Part shown: positions 26,011 through 34,900 of the stretch, piece after piece | How positions within the stretch are numbered: position 1 is the stretch's first letter | Layout: each line of letters starts with the position of its first letter | Source of the DNA: an uncultured cyanobacterium | Lineage (GTDB): Bacteria; Cyanobacteriota; Cyanobacteriia; CAKZMO01 | NCBI GenBank assembly: GCA_937128595.1 | Contig: CAKZMO010000655.1 | Coordinates: forward strand, 1-43,996 | Length of the DNA: 43,996 bases | Direction of reading: 5' to 3' | The notes under the pieces: generated by a model | What the model was told of the DNA's origin: nothing | Database searches by the model: none | Seen by the model: the letters and a program-made list of their open reading frames with translations, nothing else | Program-made: the position numbers and the translations under genes

Positions 26011-28677
26011 TTGTTCAAGTCTCAATTCAGTCATTCGTTCAAAAGCACGTTCAAAAGTACGTTCAAAAATATCGGCATGAAGTTCCGTCAGAGAACTGAG
26101 GGATGGGCAGTGGCATTGCTCATTGGACTGTGGCTATTGGGTGTGGGGATCGATTGGGTATGGCTGGCGCTAGATCGCTCCGTGCCGTCGTGGGACCCAG
26201 CCGATCACCTCATCGGCGCATTAAACTATCGCTGGATGCTGCTCCATGCCAACTGGTTCTCGGAAGAGTGGTGGCGCGGCATCTGGACGCTGTCGTCAAA
26301 ATATCCGCCGCTGCTCTATCTCTCGACAACTCCCAGCTTGACTCTTTTTGGCATGAGTGGTGATGCCGCCACAACGGTGAATGCCTTTTACAGCGCGATT
26401 CTACTGGGCTCTGTTTACGTCATTGGGCGACACCTTTTTAGTCGCTCGGTGGGACTGTGGGCCGCAGGACTCTGTTTGCTGTTTCCCCAGTTCTACACCC
26501 TGCGATCGCAATATTTTATGGACTACCCTTTGGCGGCGGGAGTAGCGGCAGCATTTGCCTTATTGACCTTGTGGAAAGATGCGAAACTCCGATGGACTCA
26601 GTGGGCAGGGGCGATCGCCTTTGGCACCACCTTCGGATTTGCTCTGCTAATCAAGCAAACTGGGCTGATGTTTTTTGTCGTGCCGCTGCTATGGGTGGCG
26701 ATCGCCGCTCTCTGGCGACGCCGTTGGGAACGAATTCTGCAACTTTTCGCTGGCCTGTTGATCACAGCATTGTTGCTCTTGCCCTGGAGTCTAACCAATT
26801 GGCTATTTCAAATTAGTGCTGCGTTTAGTGCCAACACGCGCTCTGCCGAAATTGAAGGCGACCCGGAGATTGTGTCTTGGGCTGGGCTGACGTATTACGC
26901 AACTCATCTCCCTCAAGCCGTGTCTTACCCGCTGTTGATCGTCGGTCTCAGCGGCCTGCTGCTCTGGGCAATTGGAATTCTGTGGCGATCGCCCGATTTT
27001 CTGCCTCTGCTCCGACCGCTGTATCTCTGGGTGCAGCGTCATCAACCCTCACTTTCCTCACTCTGGTGGCGGGGACTAGGCTGGCTGGCAATTTTTTGTG
27101 GTGGGGCTTATGTCGTCTGGTCTAGTTTTGCCAACAAAGATGTGCGCTACATCATGCCCTATTTACCGGGGGTGGCGATCGCTCTAGCCGTCGGTGTCGC
27201 CTGCTGGCAAGGGCGGTGGCGAACTATTCCTTGGGGCATCATGGGACTGTCGCTGTTGCTGATGTTCACGAACCTGTTTTCGATAGGCGGCGGCGAGCGC
27301 CCTCCTGCTCTGAGTCGTCTGCTCACCCCAGCAGCTCAACATCGTCCTTACTTGGGCGAAATGTTTCCCCATGTCGAAATTGTGGATGAGATCGTTCAGG
27401 CTCAGCCCTATCAGATTGCGAATATGGGGGTGCTGCCTTCGACCCCTGACATCAACCAGCACAACTTAAACTTTTTTGGCACGGTGCGCGACTTCCAAGT
27501 TTACGCTCGCCGCATGGGCAAAAGTCAGGATCACATCGAACAAGACTTGCGCTCGATGGATTGGTTTGTTGGGGTCACGCGGCCTCAGCTCAATTTCCAT
27601 GACCAAAAATCACGGCGACGACAGATCGAGATCATGCGACTGTTGAGGCGATCGCCCGACTTTCAGCGACAGAACCGCTGGGTTTTGCCAGATGGCAGCA
27701 ACTTAGATCTCTTTCGTCGCCGTGCATTCCCCGTGACGGTGGAGCCGCTTCCAAAGCTTCCAAATGATTTCTCGAAAGCTGCACCTATTCAGCTAACTGG
27801 CTTAACCGTCCCGGATCAGGCTCCACCAGGACAGCCAATTCCGGTTACTTATACCTGGATCGGAGACTGGACAGCATTGTCGCAGGGAGATGTCATACTG
27901 ACTTGGCAGCTTGAGTCAGACCCGGACTCCCATTGGCTCCACGACCACAGCATCGGATTAGGAACCCTACGCCCTCAGCCTATTCAAGCTAATCAGTCTG
28001 TCCTTGCTCCGATACCTGACCCTGATGCACCTGCCTTTCGAGTCATAGAACGCACGGCGATGCTTCCTACCCGTGGGGCTTCAGCGGGCAACTACCAACT
28101 CAAAGCAACCTATCGCAATCGAGTCACTGGAGAAACGTGGCCGATCGCCCCCCCCTCTTTTCGACTAAGCCTTGACCCTACAGCAGCAGCATCAACATCT
28201 CCAGAAGTCGATCAAGCGAGTCAACTAAGGCTACTGTCACGAGCTTTACCCAAGGGGGCAGAAGCCCTCGAACCTGTTTTTGACCAGATTGGCCGATTTA
28301 GTCTCTACGACCCCATTCAAAGTTATGCAGTCCAGGTCGAAAACACCTTGAGCTATCGTCTTCAGCAGGATCCAGACAATCTCGACTACGCTTACGGGCT
28401 GACTCTGGCACAGGTGCTACAGCGGGATGCAGCAGGGGCGATCGCCACGCTTCAGCACCTGACTGAAATTGACGCTGACAATCCCTTTGCCCACGCTTAT
28501 CTCGCTTTTGTAAACTTGTATGCATTACGCCCTCATGCTGCTCAGCAAGCATTGGAGCCAGCACTAGAAATCGACCCAAACTCTCCAGAATTTCGCGGAC
28601 TCAACGCTGCTGCTGCTCTCTTACAGGGCAAGCTCTGGCAAGCTTGGAAAGACGGACGCTATGCTCTTCAGGACTAG
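26011..28677 (+). CDS. GT39/ArnT-like membrane glycosyltransferase with a C-terminal TPR-like tail
   Basis: An 888-aa protein. Residues about 30-430 contain some ten to twelve transmembrane helices. The early lumenal motif SWDPADH (acidic pair) sits after the first helix, as in dolichol/polyprenyl-phosphate sugar transferases (PMT, ArnT). After the membrane domain comes a soluble region of about 450 residues: a lumenal domain, a beta-rich segment (GQPIPVTYTWIG), and TPR-like repeats near the end (NPFAHAYLAFVNLYALRP). The TTG at 26011 has GAGGAG about 9 nt upstream; ATG 26077 (MKFRQRTEGW) gives a more usual start, and the extra 22 codons overlap a 12-bp tandem repeat. Acceptor and sugar are unknown. 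Confidence 0.82.
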   Translation: MFKSQFSHSFKSTFKSTFKNIGMKFRQRTEGWAVALLIGLWLLGVGIDWVWLALDRSVPSWDPADHLIGALNYRWMLLHANWFSEEWWRGIWTLSSKYPPLLYLSTTPSLTLFGMSGDAATTVNAFYSAILLGSVYVIGRHLFSRSVGLWAAGLCLLFPQFYTLRSQYFMDYPLAAGVAAAFALLTLWKDAKLRWTQWAGAIAFGTTFGFALLIKQTGLMFFVVPLLWVAIAALWRRRWERILQLFAGLLITALLLLPWSLTNWLFQISAAFSANTRSAEIEGDPEIVSWAGLTYYATHLPQAVSYPLLIVGLSGLLLWAIGILWRSPDFLPLLRPLYLWVQRHQPSLSSLWWRGLGWLAIFCGGAYVVWSSFANKDVRYIMPYLPGVAIALAVGVACWQGRWRTIPWGIMGLSLLLMFTNLFSIGGGERPPALSRLLTPAAQHRPYLGEMFPHVEIVDEIVQAQPYQIANMGVLPSTPDINQHNLNFFGTVRDFQVYARRMGKSQDHIEQDLRSMDWFVGVTRPQLNFHDQKSRRRQIEIMRLLRRSPDFQRQNRWVLPDGSNLDLFRRRAFPVTVEPLPKLPNDFSKAAPIQLTGLTVPDQAPPGQPIPVTYTWIGDWTALSQGDVILTWQLESDPDSHWLHDHSIGLGTLRPQPIQANQSVLAPIPDPDAPAFRVIERTAMLPTRGASAGNYQLKATYRNRVTGETWPIAPPSFRLSLDPTAAASTSPEVDQASQLRLLSRALPKGAEALEPVFDQIGRFSLYDPIQSYAVQVENTLSYRLQQDPDNLDYAYGLTLAQVLQRDAAGAIATLQHLTEIDADNPFAHAYLAFVNLYALRPHAAQQALEPALEIDPNSPEFRGLNAAAALLQGKLWQAWKDGRYALQD
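26037..26072. repeat. 12-bp tandem repeat at the 5' end of the GT39 gene
   Basis: GTTCAAAAG(C/T)AC occurs at 26037-26048 and 26049-26060, with a partial third copy to about 26069. If the TTG start is used it encodes an F-K-S-T repeat; if ATG 26077 is used it is leader sequence. Confidence 0.8.
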
Positions 28678-28960
28678 GATTCGGAATAGATAGCCTCAGA
28701 ATTATAGATTGATCGACCTTTCCGCTTATTTTTGAGCTGATGACGTTGCGTTTTATATCGCTTGTCGCCAGAATCATTTATTCTTCATTCAAAATCTTTC
28801 CTCTATCCGGTCGCAGCAAATGTCAGCATGAAGAGCTAAATGGAACAGCAGCGATAGAAATGATAAGGGCTGAAACTATTCATCCTATAGGAATTCGCTG
28901 TCTCCACCCGTCCGAAAACTATGCCACACTGAGTGGGCTAGCCTGCTCCAAAATGCAGCC

Positions 28961-30916
28961 ATGAGCTACTGTATTAATCCAATCTGTCCCAATCCGATAG
29001 AGCAAAAAACGTCTGAGCCGTCTCAGGCAAAGTTTTGCTCGAATTGCGGCGCAAATCTGCTGTTGAGCGATCGCTATCGAGCACTAAAACTAATTGGAAA
29101 GGGCAATTTAGGACGAACATTTCTGGCAATCGACGAACACAAACCATCGAAATCAGCCTGTATTCTCAAACAGCTCATCGGTTTTCCTGGCAAGGACATA
29201 GATACCGAAGAGTCATCGCTCTTTCGTCGAGAAGCGCTTCGCTTAGAAAAGCTAGGCCAACATGCCCAAATCCCTTCTCTGATAGCTTTTTTTGAACAAG
29301 GCAACCATCGTTACTTGGTGCAAGAATTTATTGATGGGATCAGTCTCGAACAGAGCCTTCAGAAGCAAGGTGCTTTCACAGAAGCCCAAGTTCGCAGCAT
29401 ACTAAACGATGTTTTACCTGTGCTGCAGTTTGTTCACATTCAACAAATCATTCACCGAGATGTCAATCTCAAAAATCTAATTCGCGTTCCCAACAGCGAC
29501 ACGGCAGAAGGGGCGCTAGAGTCAGGCCGTTTATTTCTGGTTGACTTTGGAACTGCCAAATTCGCAACGGCTAGTAATCTCCTCCAAGTGGGCACCAAAA
29601 TCAACAGTGGGAAATATGGGCCTCCCGAGTTGGCCGCAGGTCGAGCCACATTTTCGAGTGACTTATATGGATTGGGCGTTACCTGTATTCAGCTTTTGAC
29701 TCACCAGCCAATATCGCAACTCTTTGATAGCCGCAAGTATGGATGGGACTGGGAAAGACACCTCGATCAACCCGTTAGTGAAGAATTGATTCGGGTGCTG
29801 AATCGAATGGTCGAGCAGGAACTTCGAAAGCGATACAAAGCCGCGAATGAAATCCTCGACGACCTGAACCGAAGTGGTGAAGATATTAGCAATCTTCCAA
29901 CGTTTGTTCCTCCACCAGCCAGCCAGAGTCAGAACTCAAACAGCAATCTTTCCCATCGGCTAGAGGCGAATCAGGAAACTGCTCCAACCTGGGAATGTCT
30001 CCACATCCTAAAAGGGCATCAAGCTTGGGTACGAGCGATCGCGCTCAGTGCTAGTGGAAAACTTCTGGTGAGCGGCAGTGGCGACAAAACTGTACGAATT
30101 TGGTCAGTGACGCGAGGGCAACTGCTCCATACTCTGTCGGGTCACTCATCCTGGGTGCGAGCAGTAAACATCAGTCCCGACCAGCGCTGGATTGCCAGTG
30201 CCAGCAACGATAAAACCATTCGTCTCTGGCACCTCCAAACAGGAACACATCAACGGACTCTCGTGGGGCACCAAGACTCGGTTCGAACGGTTGTATTTAC
30301 ACCTCCATCGCCGAAAAAAAAGAGCCCAGACTCCGAAATAGATTTGGCGACTGGAGGCCAAGACAAACTCATTCATCTGTGGAACAGTAGCCAGGGCAGG
30401 ATTCTACAAACCCTAACAGGCCACGAACATTGGGTCGTAGCGTTAGCCTTTCACCCTAATGGGCGTCTTTTGTTCAGCGGCAGTCGCGATCGCACCATTC
30501 GCCAGTGGGACGTGTCTACTGGGCGATGCCTTGGTATGCTTCTAGGCCATACGGCTGAAGTGTCGAGTCTGGCAGTCAGTGGCGATGGTCAATCGTTGAT
30601 TAGCAGTAGTGCAGACCAAACGCTCCGTATCTGGGACATCAAATCGAGACAGTTGAAACAAACCATTCATGGGCACCAAGGCGCAGTGAATAGCGTGGCG
30701 CTGCATCCTAACGGTCGCGAATTTGCATCAGGCAGTAACGATAAAAGCATCAAGCTGTGGACGTTCGAGGGTCAAGAGACCGCTACATTGGTGGGACATG
30801 CAGGCTGGGTATGGACACTCTCGTTCGCATCTGAACACATAGCGAATCAGGCTCAGCCAGTTCTAGCGAGCGGATGCTGGGATGGAACAGTTCATGTTTG
30901 GCAGAGATCAGCCTAA
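28961..30916 (+). CDS. Zinc-ribbon Ser/Thr protein kinase with a seven-bladed WD40 domain
   Basis: A 651-aa fusion. A four-Cys ribbon occupies the N-terminus (C4, C9, C26, C29). The Hanks-type kinase domain follows: G-loop IGKGNLGRTF (45-54), Lys70 (ACILKQ), Glu91, catalytic loop HRDVNLKN (Asp167, Asn172) and DFG Asp195. A Ser/Pro/Asn-rich linker leads to seven WD40 repeats (about 345-651) with GH...D...W signatures, probably one propeller. The third repeat carries a Lys/Ser-rich insertion. All catalytic residues are present. This is a cytosolic cyanobacterial STK with no membrane helix; substrates are unknown. The ATG at 28961 keeps the ribbon intact. Confidence 0.93.
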   Translation: MSYCINPICPNPIEQKTSEPSQAKFCSNCGANLLLSDRYRALKLIGKGNLGRTFLAIDEHKPSKSACILKQLIGFPGKDIDTEESSLFRREALRLEKLGQHAQIPSLIAFFEQGNHRYLVQEFIDGISLEQSLQKQGAFTEAQVRSILNDVLPVLQFVHIQQIIHRDVNLKNLIRVPNSDTAEGALESGRLFLVDFGTAKFATASNLLQVGTKINSGKYGPPELAAGRATFSSDLYGLGVTCIQLLTHQPISQLFDSRKYGWDWERHLDQPVSEELIRVLNRMVEQELRKRYKAANEILDDLNRSGEDISNLPTFVPPPASQSQNSNSNLSHRLEANQETAPTWECLHILKGHQAWVRAIALSASGKLLVSGSGDKTVRIWSVTRGQLLHTLSGHSSWVRAVNISPDQRWIASASNDKTIRLWHLQTGTHQRTLVGHQDSVRTVVFTPPSPKKKSPDSEIDLATGGQDKLIHLWNSSQGRILQTLTGHEHWVVALAFHPNGRLLFSGSRDRTIRQWDVSTGRCLGMLLGHTAEVSSLAVSGDGQSLISSSADQTLRIWDIKSRQLKQTIHGHQGAVNSVALHPNGREFASGSNDKSIKLWTFEGQETATLVGHAGWVWTLSFASEHIANQAQPVLASGCWDGTVHVWQRSA

Positions 30917-31255
30917 CGCCTTCTCTGCAATCAGCCTTCCCAAGCCTACGAATCATTACATTCTTTTGAAGTCAGCATTTCATCCACGAGACAATAGCAA
31001 GTAGACGCCCAATGGGAGCGCAGAGCTATTGTTCGAACAACCAAGCATGCTCTCGCCATAGATGCTGAAATCTATCAATGAGGCTCAAGTCCTTGAACAG
31101 CGCCACTAGCGTGCGATCGCAGACCTTGAAATCTTCATCTATTGTTAAGCAATATAACGAAATTGACGTCATAACGTTATTCTGTCTTGACAGCATCAAG
31201 CAAGGGCGATTATCCTGACATACATACCCGGGTATCACCTATATCTATCTGATAT
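30917..31255. other. Regulatory region before the RHH-ycf46-ycf35 operon
   Basis: No supported gene. Contains the palindrome TTGTTCGAACAA (31029-31040), an ATAGAT/ATCTAT hairpin (about 31057-31074), the inverted repeat ATAACG (31154-31159) with CGTTAT (31175-31180), and ATATC/GATAT (31241-31255) touching the next start codon. Confidence 0.5.
31187..31216 (+). promoter_or_regulatory. Candidate sigma-70 promoter of the RHH-ycf46 operon
   Basis: A perfect -35 TTGACA (31187-31192), an 18-nt spacer and TATCCT (31211-31216), ending 40 nt before the RHH start codon. The ATAACG/CGTTAT inverted repeat lies immediately upstream. Confidence 0.45.
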
Positions 31256-31615
31256 ATGAGAGACAAGCAAAAAGTCACGTTGTATATTCCACCAAGCCTT
31301 CACCGTAAGCTAAAGATAAAGGCAGCCGTCGATTCTGAGCCAATGTCTGCTCTCGCAGAACGAGCTCTTACCTTCTATCTAACGCACCCTGAGGTTGTGG
31401 ACGAAGTGGAATCTTCTCAAGGACAAGCTCACAAGATACACAAATGTCCAGAATGCGAAGCAAGCCTGTTACTAAGCGATGGAGAAATCATTGCACTTGG
31501 CGCACAGTCATCAGAAGTGGTGCTTGATAGCGATATTGATATAAGTAGCAAAATTGGTGACAAGGGTCACTCCGAGCCTGAGCAGCATGATAGAGAAGAA
31601 TTAGTTCCTTGCTAA
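31256..31615 (+). CDS. Ribbon-helix-helix (CopG/Arc-like) small protein with a CPEC motif
   Basis: A 119-aa protein. Residues 6-45 fit a ribbon-helix-helix DNA-binding domain: strand KVTLYIPPSLHRKLKIKAAV, then a second helix, ALAERALTFYLTHP. Residues 63-68 (KCPECE) give half of a zinc-binding site, and the last residue is Cys; a full four-ligand site is not evident. The tail is acidic and hydrophilic. The operon position before ycf46 and ycf35 suggests an autoregulator of that unit. Synechocystis has a comparable small gene before its ycf46 (the slr0373-slr0374 stress cluster), though I cannot confirm homology. Confidence 0.75.
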   Translation: MRDKQKVTLYIPPSLHRKLKIKAAVDSEPMSALAERALTFYLTHPEVVDEVESSQGQAHKIHKCPECEASLLLSDGEIIALGAQSSEVVLDSDIDISSKIGDKGHSEPEQHDREELVPC

Positions 31616-31752
31616 AGGTAAACGCCAACAATCTGCTCGCTGGTCTAAGTTATTGTCAGTTTGTTTATCGGTTTACTCGTAGAAGAAATTGATAGTTTTC
31701 CGATTTAGTACAGCAGTCAGATTTTGGGTCTGCAACCCGTATTCATAGGTCA

Positions 31753-33327
31753 ATGGTCATGAAAGAAGAGCTCAGTACTCTTATCCAAGCTCAGTATCCT
31801 CTGATCTACCTGGTAACTTCCGAAGAAGAGCGTGCAATTAGCGCGATTGCTCAACTTAAGCTTCAGCGCAAGCTGTTTGTGTGGACTGTAACTCACGGCA
31901 TTATAGAGCATGATCCGAGTAGAGGTGGAAGCCCTGCACAGCACAGCCACAACACGGTATCTCCAGAGGCTGCAATCGAATGGGTAGTTCGACAAAAAGA
32001 GCCTGGCGTTTTTATCTTCAAAGACCTACATCCATTTGTTGACTCTCCTGCGGTGACTCGCTGGCTGCGTGATGCGATCGCAAGTTTCAAGGGAACACAG
32101 AAAGCTATTGTTCTGATGTCTCCGGTTCAGCAAGTTCCTATTGAGTTAGAGAAAGAAGTCGCCGTCATTGACTTCGACTTGCCAGACATGACAGAGCTTA
32201 ATCAGGTACTGACCAAGCAGCTTGACCAAGTACGCACTCGTCGTATCTCTACAGAAGCGAGAGAGAAACTACTAAAAGCTGCTTTGGGCTTGACTCGAGA
32301 CGAAGCTGAGAAAGTTTATCGAAAAGCTTTCGTGACAGCTGGCAAGCTAACCGAGAGCGAGGTTGAAGTTGTCTTATCTGAAAAGAAACAGTTAATTCGA
32401 CGAAACGGTATCCTTGAATATATTGAAGAAGATGAAACAATTGATTCAGTTGGAGGTCTAACTGAGCTAAAGCATTGGCTTCAGCAGCGCTCAAATGCCT
32501 TTAGCGAAAGAGCTAGAGAATATGGGTTGCCCCAGCCTAAAGGAATGTTAATTCTGGGGGTTCCTGGGTGTGGTAAATCGCTGATCGCAAAGACAACCTC
32601 GCGGTTATGGGGTCTTCCTCTGCTTAGATTAGATATGGGTCGCGTCTATGATGGATCGATGGTAGGTCGCTCCGAAGCGAACCTCAGAAATGCGTTGAAA
32701 ACGGCTGAGTCAATTTCACCTGCTATCCTTTTCATTGATGAGATTGACAAAGCTTTCGCAGGAGGGGCTGGCTCTGCAGATTCCGATGGAGGAACATCAA
32801 GCCGAATCTTTGGTTCTTTTCTGACCTGGATGCAAGAAAAGAGTTCGCCTGTTTTTGTCATGGCGACTGCGAACAGAGTTGAAAAGTTACCTGGTGAATT
32901 TCTGAGAAAAGGTCGGTTTGACGAAATCTTTTTCGTAGATCTGCCCAATGCAGAAGAGCGCAAAGAAATTTTCCGAATTCATCTCTCAAAACGCCGCCAA
33001 GATATCTCAAGATTTGACCTAGACCAGCTCGCGAATATGTCAGAGATTGAGGCTTATATCAACGACCAGCGTGTTACATGTCGCTTTTCAGGGGCAGAAA
33101 TTGAGCAAGCTTTAATCGCAGCAATGTACGAAGCGTTTGCCCAGGATCGAGAGTTTACTCAGCTCGACATTATTGCTGCTGTCAAATCAACTTTACCGCT
33201 CTCTCAAACCATGATTGAGCAAGTTACAGCTTTGAGAGATTGGGCTAGGCAGCGCGCGCGGCCCGCATCCACTTCAGTTGCCGAAGAACGAGAGCAAGAG
33301 CAAGAGTACAGGCGACTGGAGTTTTAA
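31753..33327 (+). CDS. ycf46: AAA-family ATPase Ycf46
   Basis: A 524-aa stand-alone AAA ATPase conserved in cyanobacteria and some algal plastids. The N-terminal domain (MKEELSTLIQAQYPLIYLVT start) resembles an inactive AAA-like fold. The active AAA domain has Walker A GVPGCGKS, Walker B ILFIDEIDKAFAGG, sensor 1 in MATANRVEKLP, and Arg fingers in FLRKGRFDEIFFVDLP. The Synechocystis homologue has been linked to growth and photosynthesis under low CO2. It lies 137 nt after the RHH gene and 159 nt before ycf35. ATG at 31753 or 31759 is equally likely. Confidence 0.93.
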   Translation: MVMKEELSTLIQAQYPLIYLVTSEEERAISAIAQLKLQRKLFVWTVTHGIIEHDPSRGGSPAQHSHNTVSPEAAIEWVVRQKEPGVFIFKDLHPFVDSPAVTRWLRDAIASFKGTQKAIVLMSPVQQVPIELEKEVAVIDFDLPDMTELNQVLTKQLDQVRTRRISTEAREKLLKAALGLTRDEAEKVYRKAFVTAGKLTESEVEVVLSEKKQLIRRNGILEYIEEDETIDSVGGLTELKHWLQQRSNAFSERAREYGLPQPKGMLILGVPGCGKSLIAKTTSRLWGLPLLRLDMGRVYDGSMVGRSEANLRNALKTAESISPAILFIDEIDKAFAGGAGSADSDGGTSSRIFGSFLTWMQEKSSPVFVMATANRVEKLPGEFLRKGRFDEIFFVDLPNAEERKEIFRIHLSKRRQDISRFDLDQLANMSEIEAYINDQRVTCRFSGAEIEQALIAAMYEAFAQDREFTQLDIIAAVKSTLPLSQTMIEQVTALRDWARQRARPASTSVAEEREQEQEYRRLEF

Positions 33328-33486
33328 CAGGCTTTTCTCCTGCTTTCCCAGGCAGGGGAGGGGGCTAGTCTAACGGCTAGCAGTTTCGGAAGTCCGCTTA
33401 CTGTCGACATTATTCGTTCGTAGTCGCGGCAGATACATCAAATACGTTGTCGTTTCTCTCAACTTCTCTGTAGGAGGAAATCCTAA

Positions 33487-33837
33487 ATGTCTCACTTTAG
33501 CACTCTCCGTACAAAAATCACCGAGTCCGAAATTCTCAAGCAGTCTTTGTCAGACTTGGGTATCTCTGTCAAGTCTAGTGCTGACGTCCGTGGTTACAAT
33601 GGTCAGCGTGTTCGTGCTGACATCGTTGCTGTTCTTGAGGGCGAGTATGATCTCGGCTGGTCTTTAAACAGCGACGGTTCCTACGATCTTATTGCTGATC
33701 TTTGGGGTGTTGCGAAGAAGCACAATCAGACTGAGCTGATCAACTCAATCAACCAGAAGTATGCTGTAAACCGTACTTTGGCTGAAGTCAAGCGTCCTGG
33801 CCTACAGAATGCAAACGTGAAGCTGGTAGTTCAGTAG
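33487..33837 (+). CDS. ycf35: Ycf35 family protein (DUF1257)
   Basis: A 116-aa soluble protein of the Ycf35/DUF1257 family, found in cyanobacteria and red-lineage plastids. Start MSHFSTLRTKITESEILKQS, then the central DVRGYNGQRVRADIVAV and GWSLNSDGSYDLIADLWG blocks and the C-terminal QKYAVNRTLAEVKR block are diagnostic. Function is unknown. A strong ribosome-binding site (GGAGGA) lies 9 nt upstream of the ATG, suggesting high expression. It ends the RHH-ycf46-ycf35 operon, with a strong terminator 24 nt after its stop. Confidence 0.93.
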   Translation: MSHFSTLRTKITESEILKQSLSDLGISVKSSADVRGYNGQRVRADIVAVLEGEYDLGWSLNSDGSYDLIADLWGVAKKHNQTELINSINQKYAVNRTLAEVKRPGLQNANVKLVVQ

Positions 33838-33860
33838 TTTCTCTGAGCGTTCCCGAATAA

Positions 33861-33893
33861 ACGGGCTAGCCTTCCGGGTTAGCCCGTTTTTTG
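33861..33893 (+). terminator. Strong intrinsic terminator after ycf35
   Basis: AACGGGCTA (33861-33869) pairs with TAGCCCGTT (33881-33889), followed by TTTTT. Stem 9 bp, GC-rich. It closes the RHH-ycf46-ycf35 operon. Confidence 0.92.
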
Positions 33894-33976
33894 ACGCCAT
33901 CACACAGCTATTACTCTTGTTCGCCGCTACAATTAGAGGCATTGTGCAAACCTTTATCAAGCTTAAAGCTTTATAC

Positions 33977-34076
33977 CTTCCCAATCGCTTCTAGGTATCC
34001 TAATCTATACCTATGTGTGACGAGCGTTGATTTGAGCCGTTATCGATTATTTCTTCAACGGTCAGTAATTGGGAAG
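33977..34076 (+). ncRNA. Candidate three-way-junction RNA upstream of the Crp-type gene
   Basis: Outer stem CTTCCCAAT (33977-33985) with ATTGGGAAG (34068-34076) encloses two hairpins: TAGGTAT/ATACCTA (33992-33998, 34007-34013) and CGTTGA/TCAACG (34025-34030, 34055-34060). The first loop carries TAATC (34001-34005), complementary to GATTA (34045-34049) in the second, allowing a kissing contact. A further hairpin, GTCCTATCG/CGATAAGAC with one mismatch (34091-34113), follows. It lies between the ycf35 terminator and the crp-like gene. No known RNA family was recognised. Strand is assumed from the downstream gene. Confidence 0.4.
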
Positions 34077-34155
34077 CTGTTGCCAAGGTAGTCCTATCGT
34101 TTTGCGATAAGACCCTATTTCAAGAAAATGTAGAAACGTTTCAAGTGTACTGTTC

Positions 34156-34839
34156 ATGCAGATTGAAGCTTTTAGCGAGCTTTTCCCTCTCTTTAACTCT
34201 GCTAGCCCAGAGACTATAGATTGGCTCTTATCCATCGCAGTTGAGCACGACTACCCTTCTGATCGTGCTGTACTGATGGAAGATGCGTGGGGTAATGCGG
34301 TCTACTTTATCGAGTCTGGGTGGGTCAAGGTTCGTCGTCACTCCGGGGACGAAGTTGTAACGCTTGCCATTTTGGGTAAGGGCGACTTCTTCGGAGAAAT
34401 GGCTATTCTCGACGAGTCACCTCGCTCTACAGATGTGATTGCAATGTCGCCAGTTAAGCTTTTAAGCGTTTCTGCTCAGCGATTTATCCAAACTCTGTTC
34501 AAAGATTCTCAACTTCACCATCGAATGCTGCAGCTTATGGTGCGTCGGCTACGCCAGACTAATGTGCGCTTTCAGCTACGACATCAGCCACCCGCCATTA
34601 AGTTAGCGAACACGTTAGTTTATATGGGTGAGAACTACGGACAGCCATCAGAACCAGGAACCGAGATTCTTAATATTCCTCTCAAAGATTTAGCTGACGT
34701 CTCTGACACGACCCTCGATGACACAACGAAAATTGTAGAAAAACTTGAAAGTAAGGGCTGGATCAAGGTAGAGAGCAGCCAACAAGCAATGTACTTGATC
34801 AACGAGAAGCAGCTCGTCCATTTAGCTGGACAAATATAG
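34156..34839 (+). CDS. Crp/Fnr-family transcription regulator
   Basis: A 227-aa protein. The N-terminal cyclic-nucleotide-binding beta-barrel (residues about 8-125) keeps the phosphate-binding cassette FFGEMAILDESPRST, with Glu and Arg-Ser as in cAMP-binding CRP, so ligand binding is plausible. The dimerisation helix spans about 112-140. The C-terminal winged helix (about 145-225) includes NIPLKDLADVSDTTLDDTTK as the helix-turn-helix. It resembles a conserved cyanobacterial Crp-like group, but I cannot equate it with SYCRP1, NtcA or another named regulator. A GAAACGTTTC palindrome (34133-34142) lies 13 nt before the ATG. Confidence 0.92.
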   Translation: MQIEAFSELFPLFNSASPETIDWLLSIAVEHDYPSDRAVLMEDAWGNAVYFIESGWVKVRRHSGDEVVTLAILGKGDFFGEMAILDESPRSTDVIAMSPVKLLSVSAQRFIQTLFKDSQLHHRMLQLMVRRLRQTNVRFQLRHQPPAIKLANTLVYMGENYGQPSEPGTEILNIPLKDLADVSDTTLDDTTKIVEKLESKGWIKVESSQQAMYLINEKQLVHLAGQI

Positions 34840-34900
34840 CGAAGAAGATTCGATCTTCAATTTGATCGAGCACAATCTGCGGCAAGAATGCAGGTAAGAA

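Noticed and set aside
28740-28964. 74-aa frame ending in an ATGA overlap with the kinase-WD40 gene
   Set aside because: The overlap is attractive, but the sequence has no domain, hydrophobic pattern or ribosome-binding site and looks like random translation of leader DNA.
31026-31238. 70-aa minus-strand frame across the RHH promoter
   Set aside because: It covers the promoter and inverted repeats, has no family features and no ribosome-binding site.
33331-33385. CTCCTGC/GCAGGGGAG and GCTAG/CTAGC repeats between ycf46 and ycf35
   Set aside because: Short, bulged stems without a T-run; not strong enough to call a terminator or attenuator.
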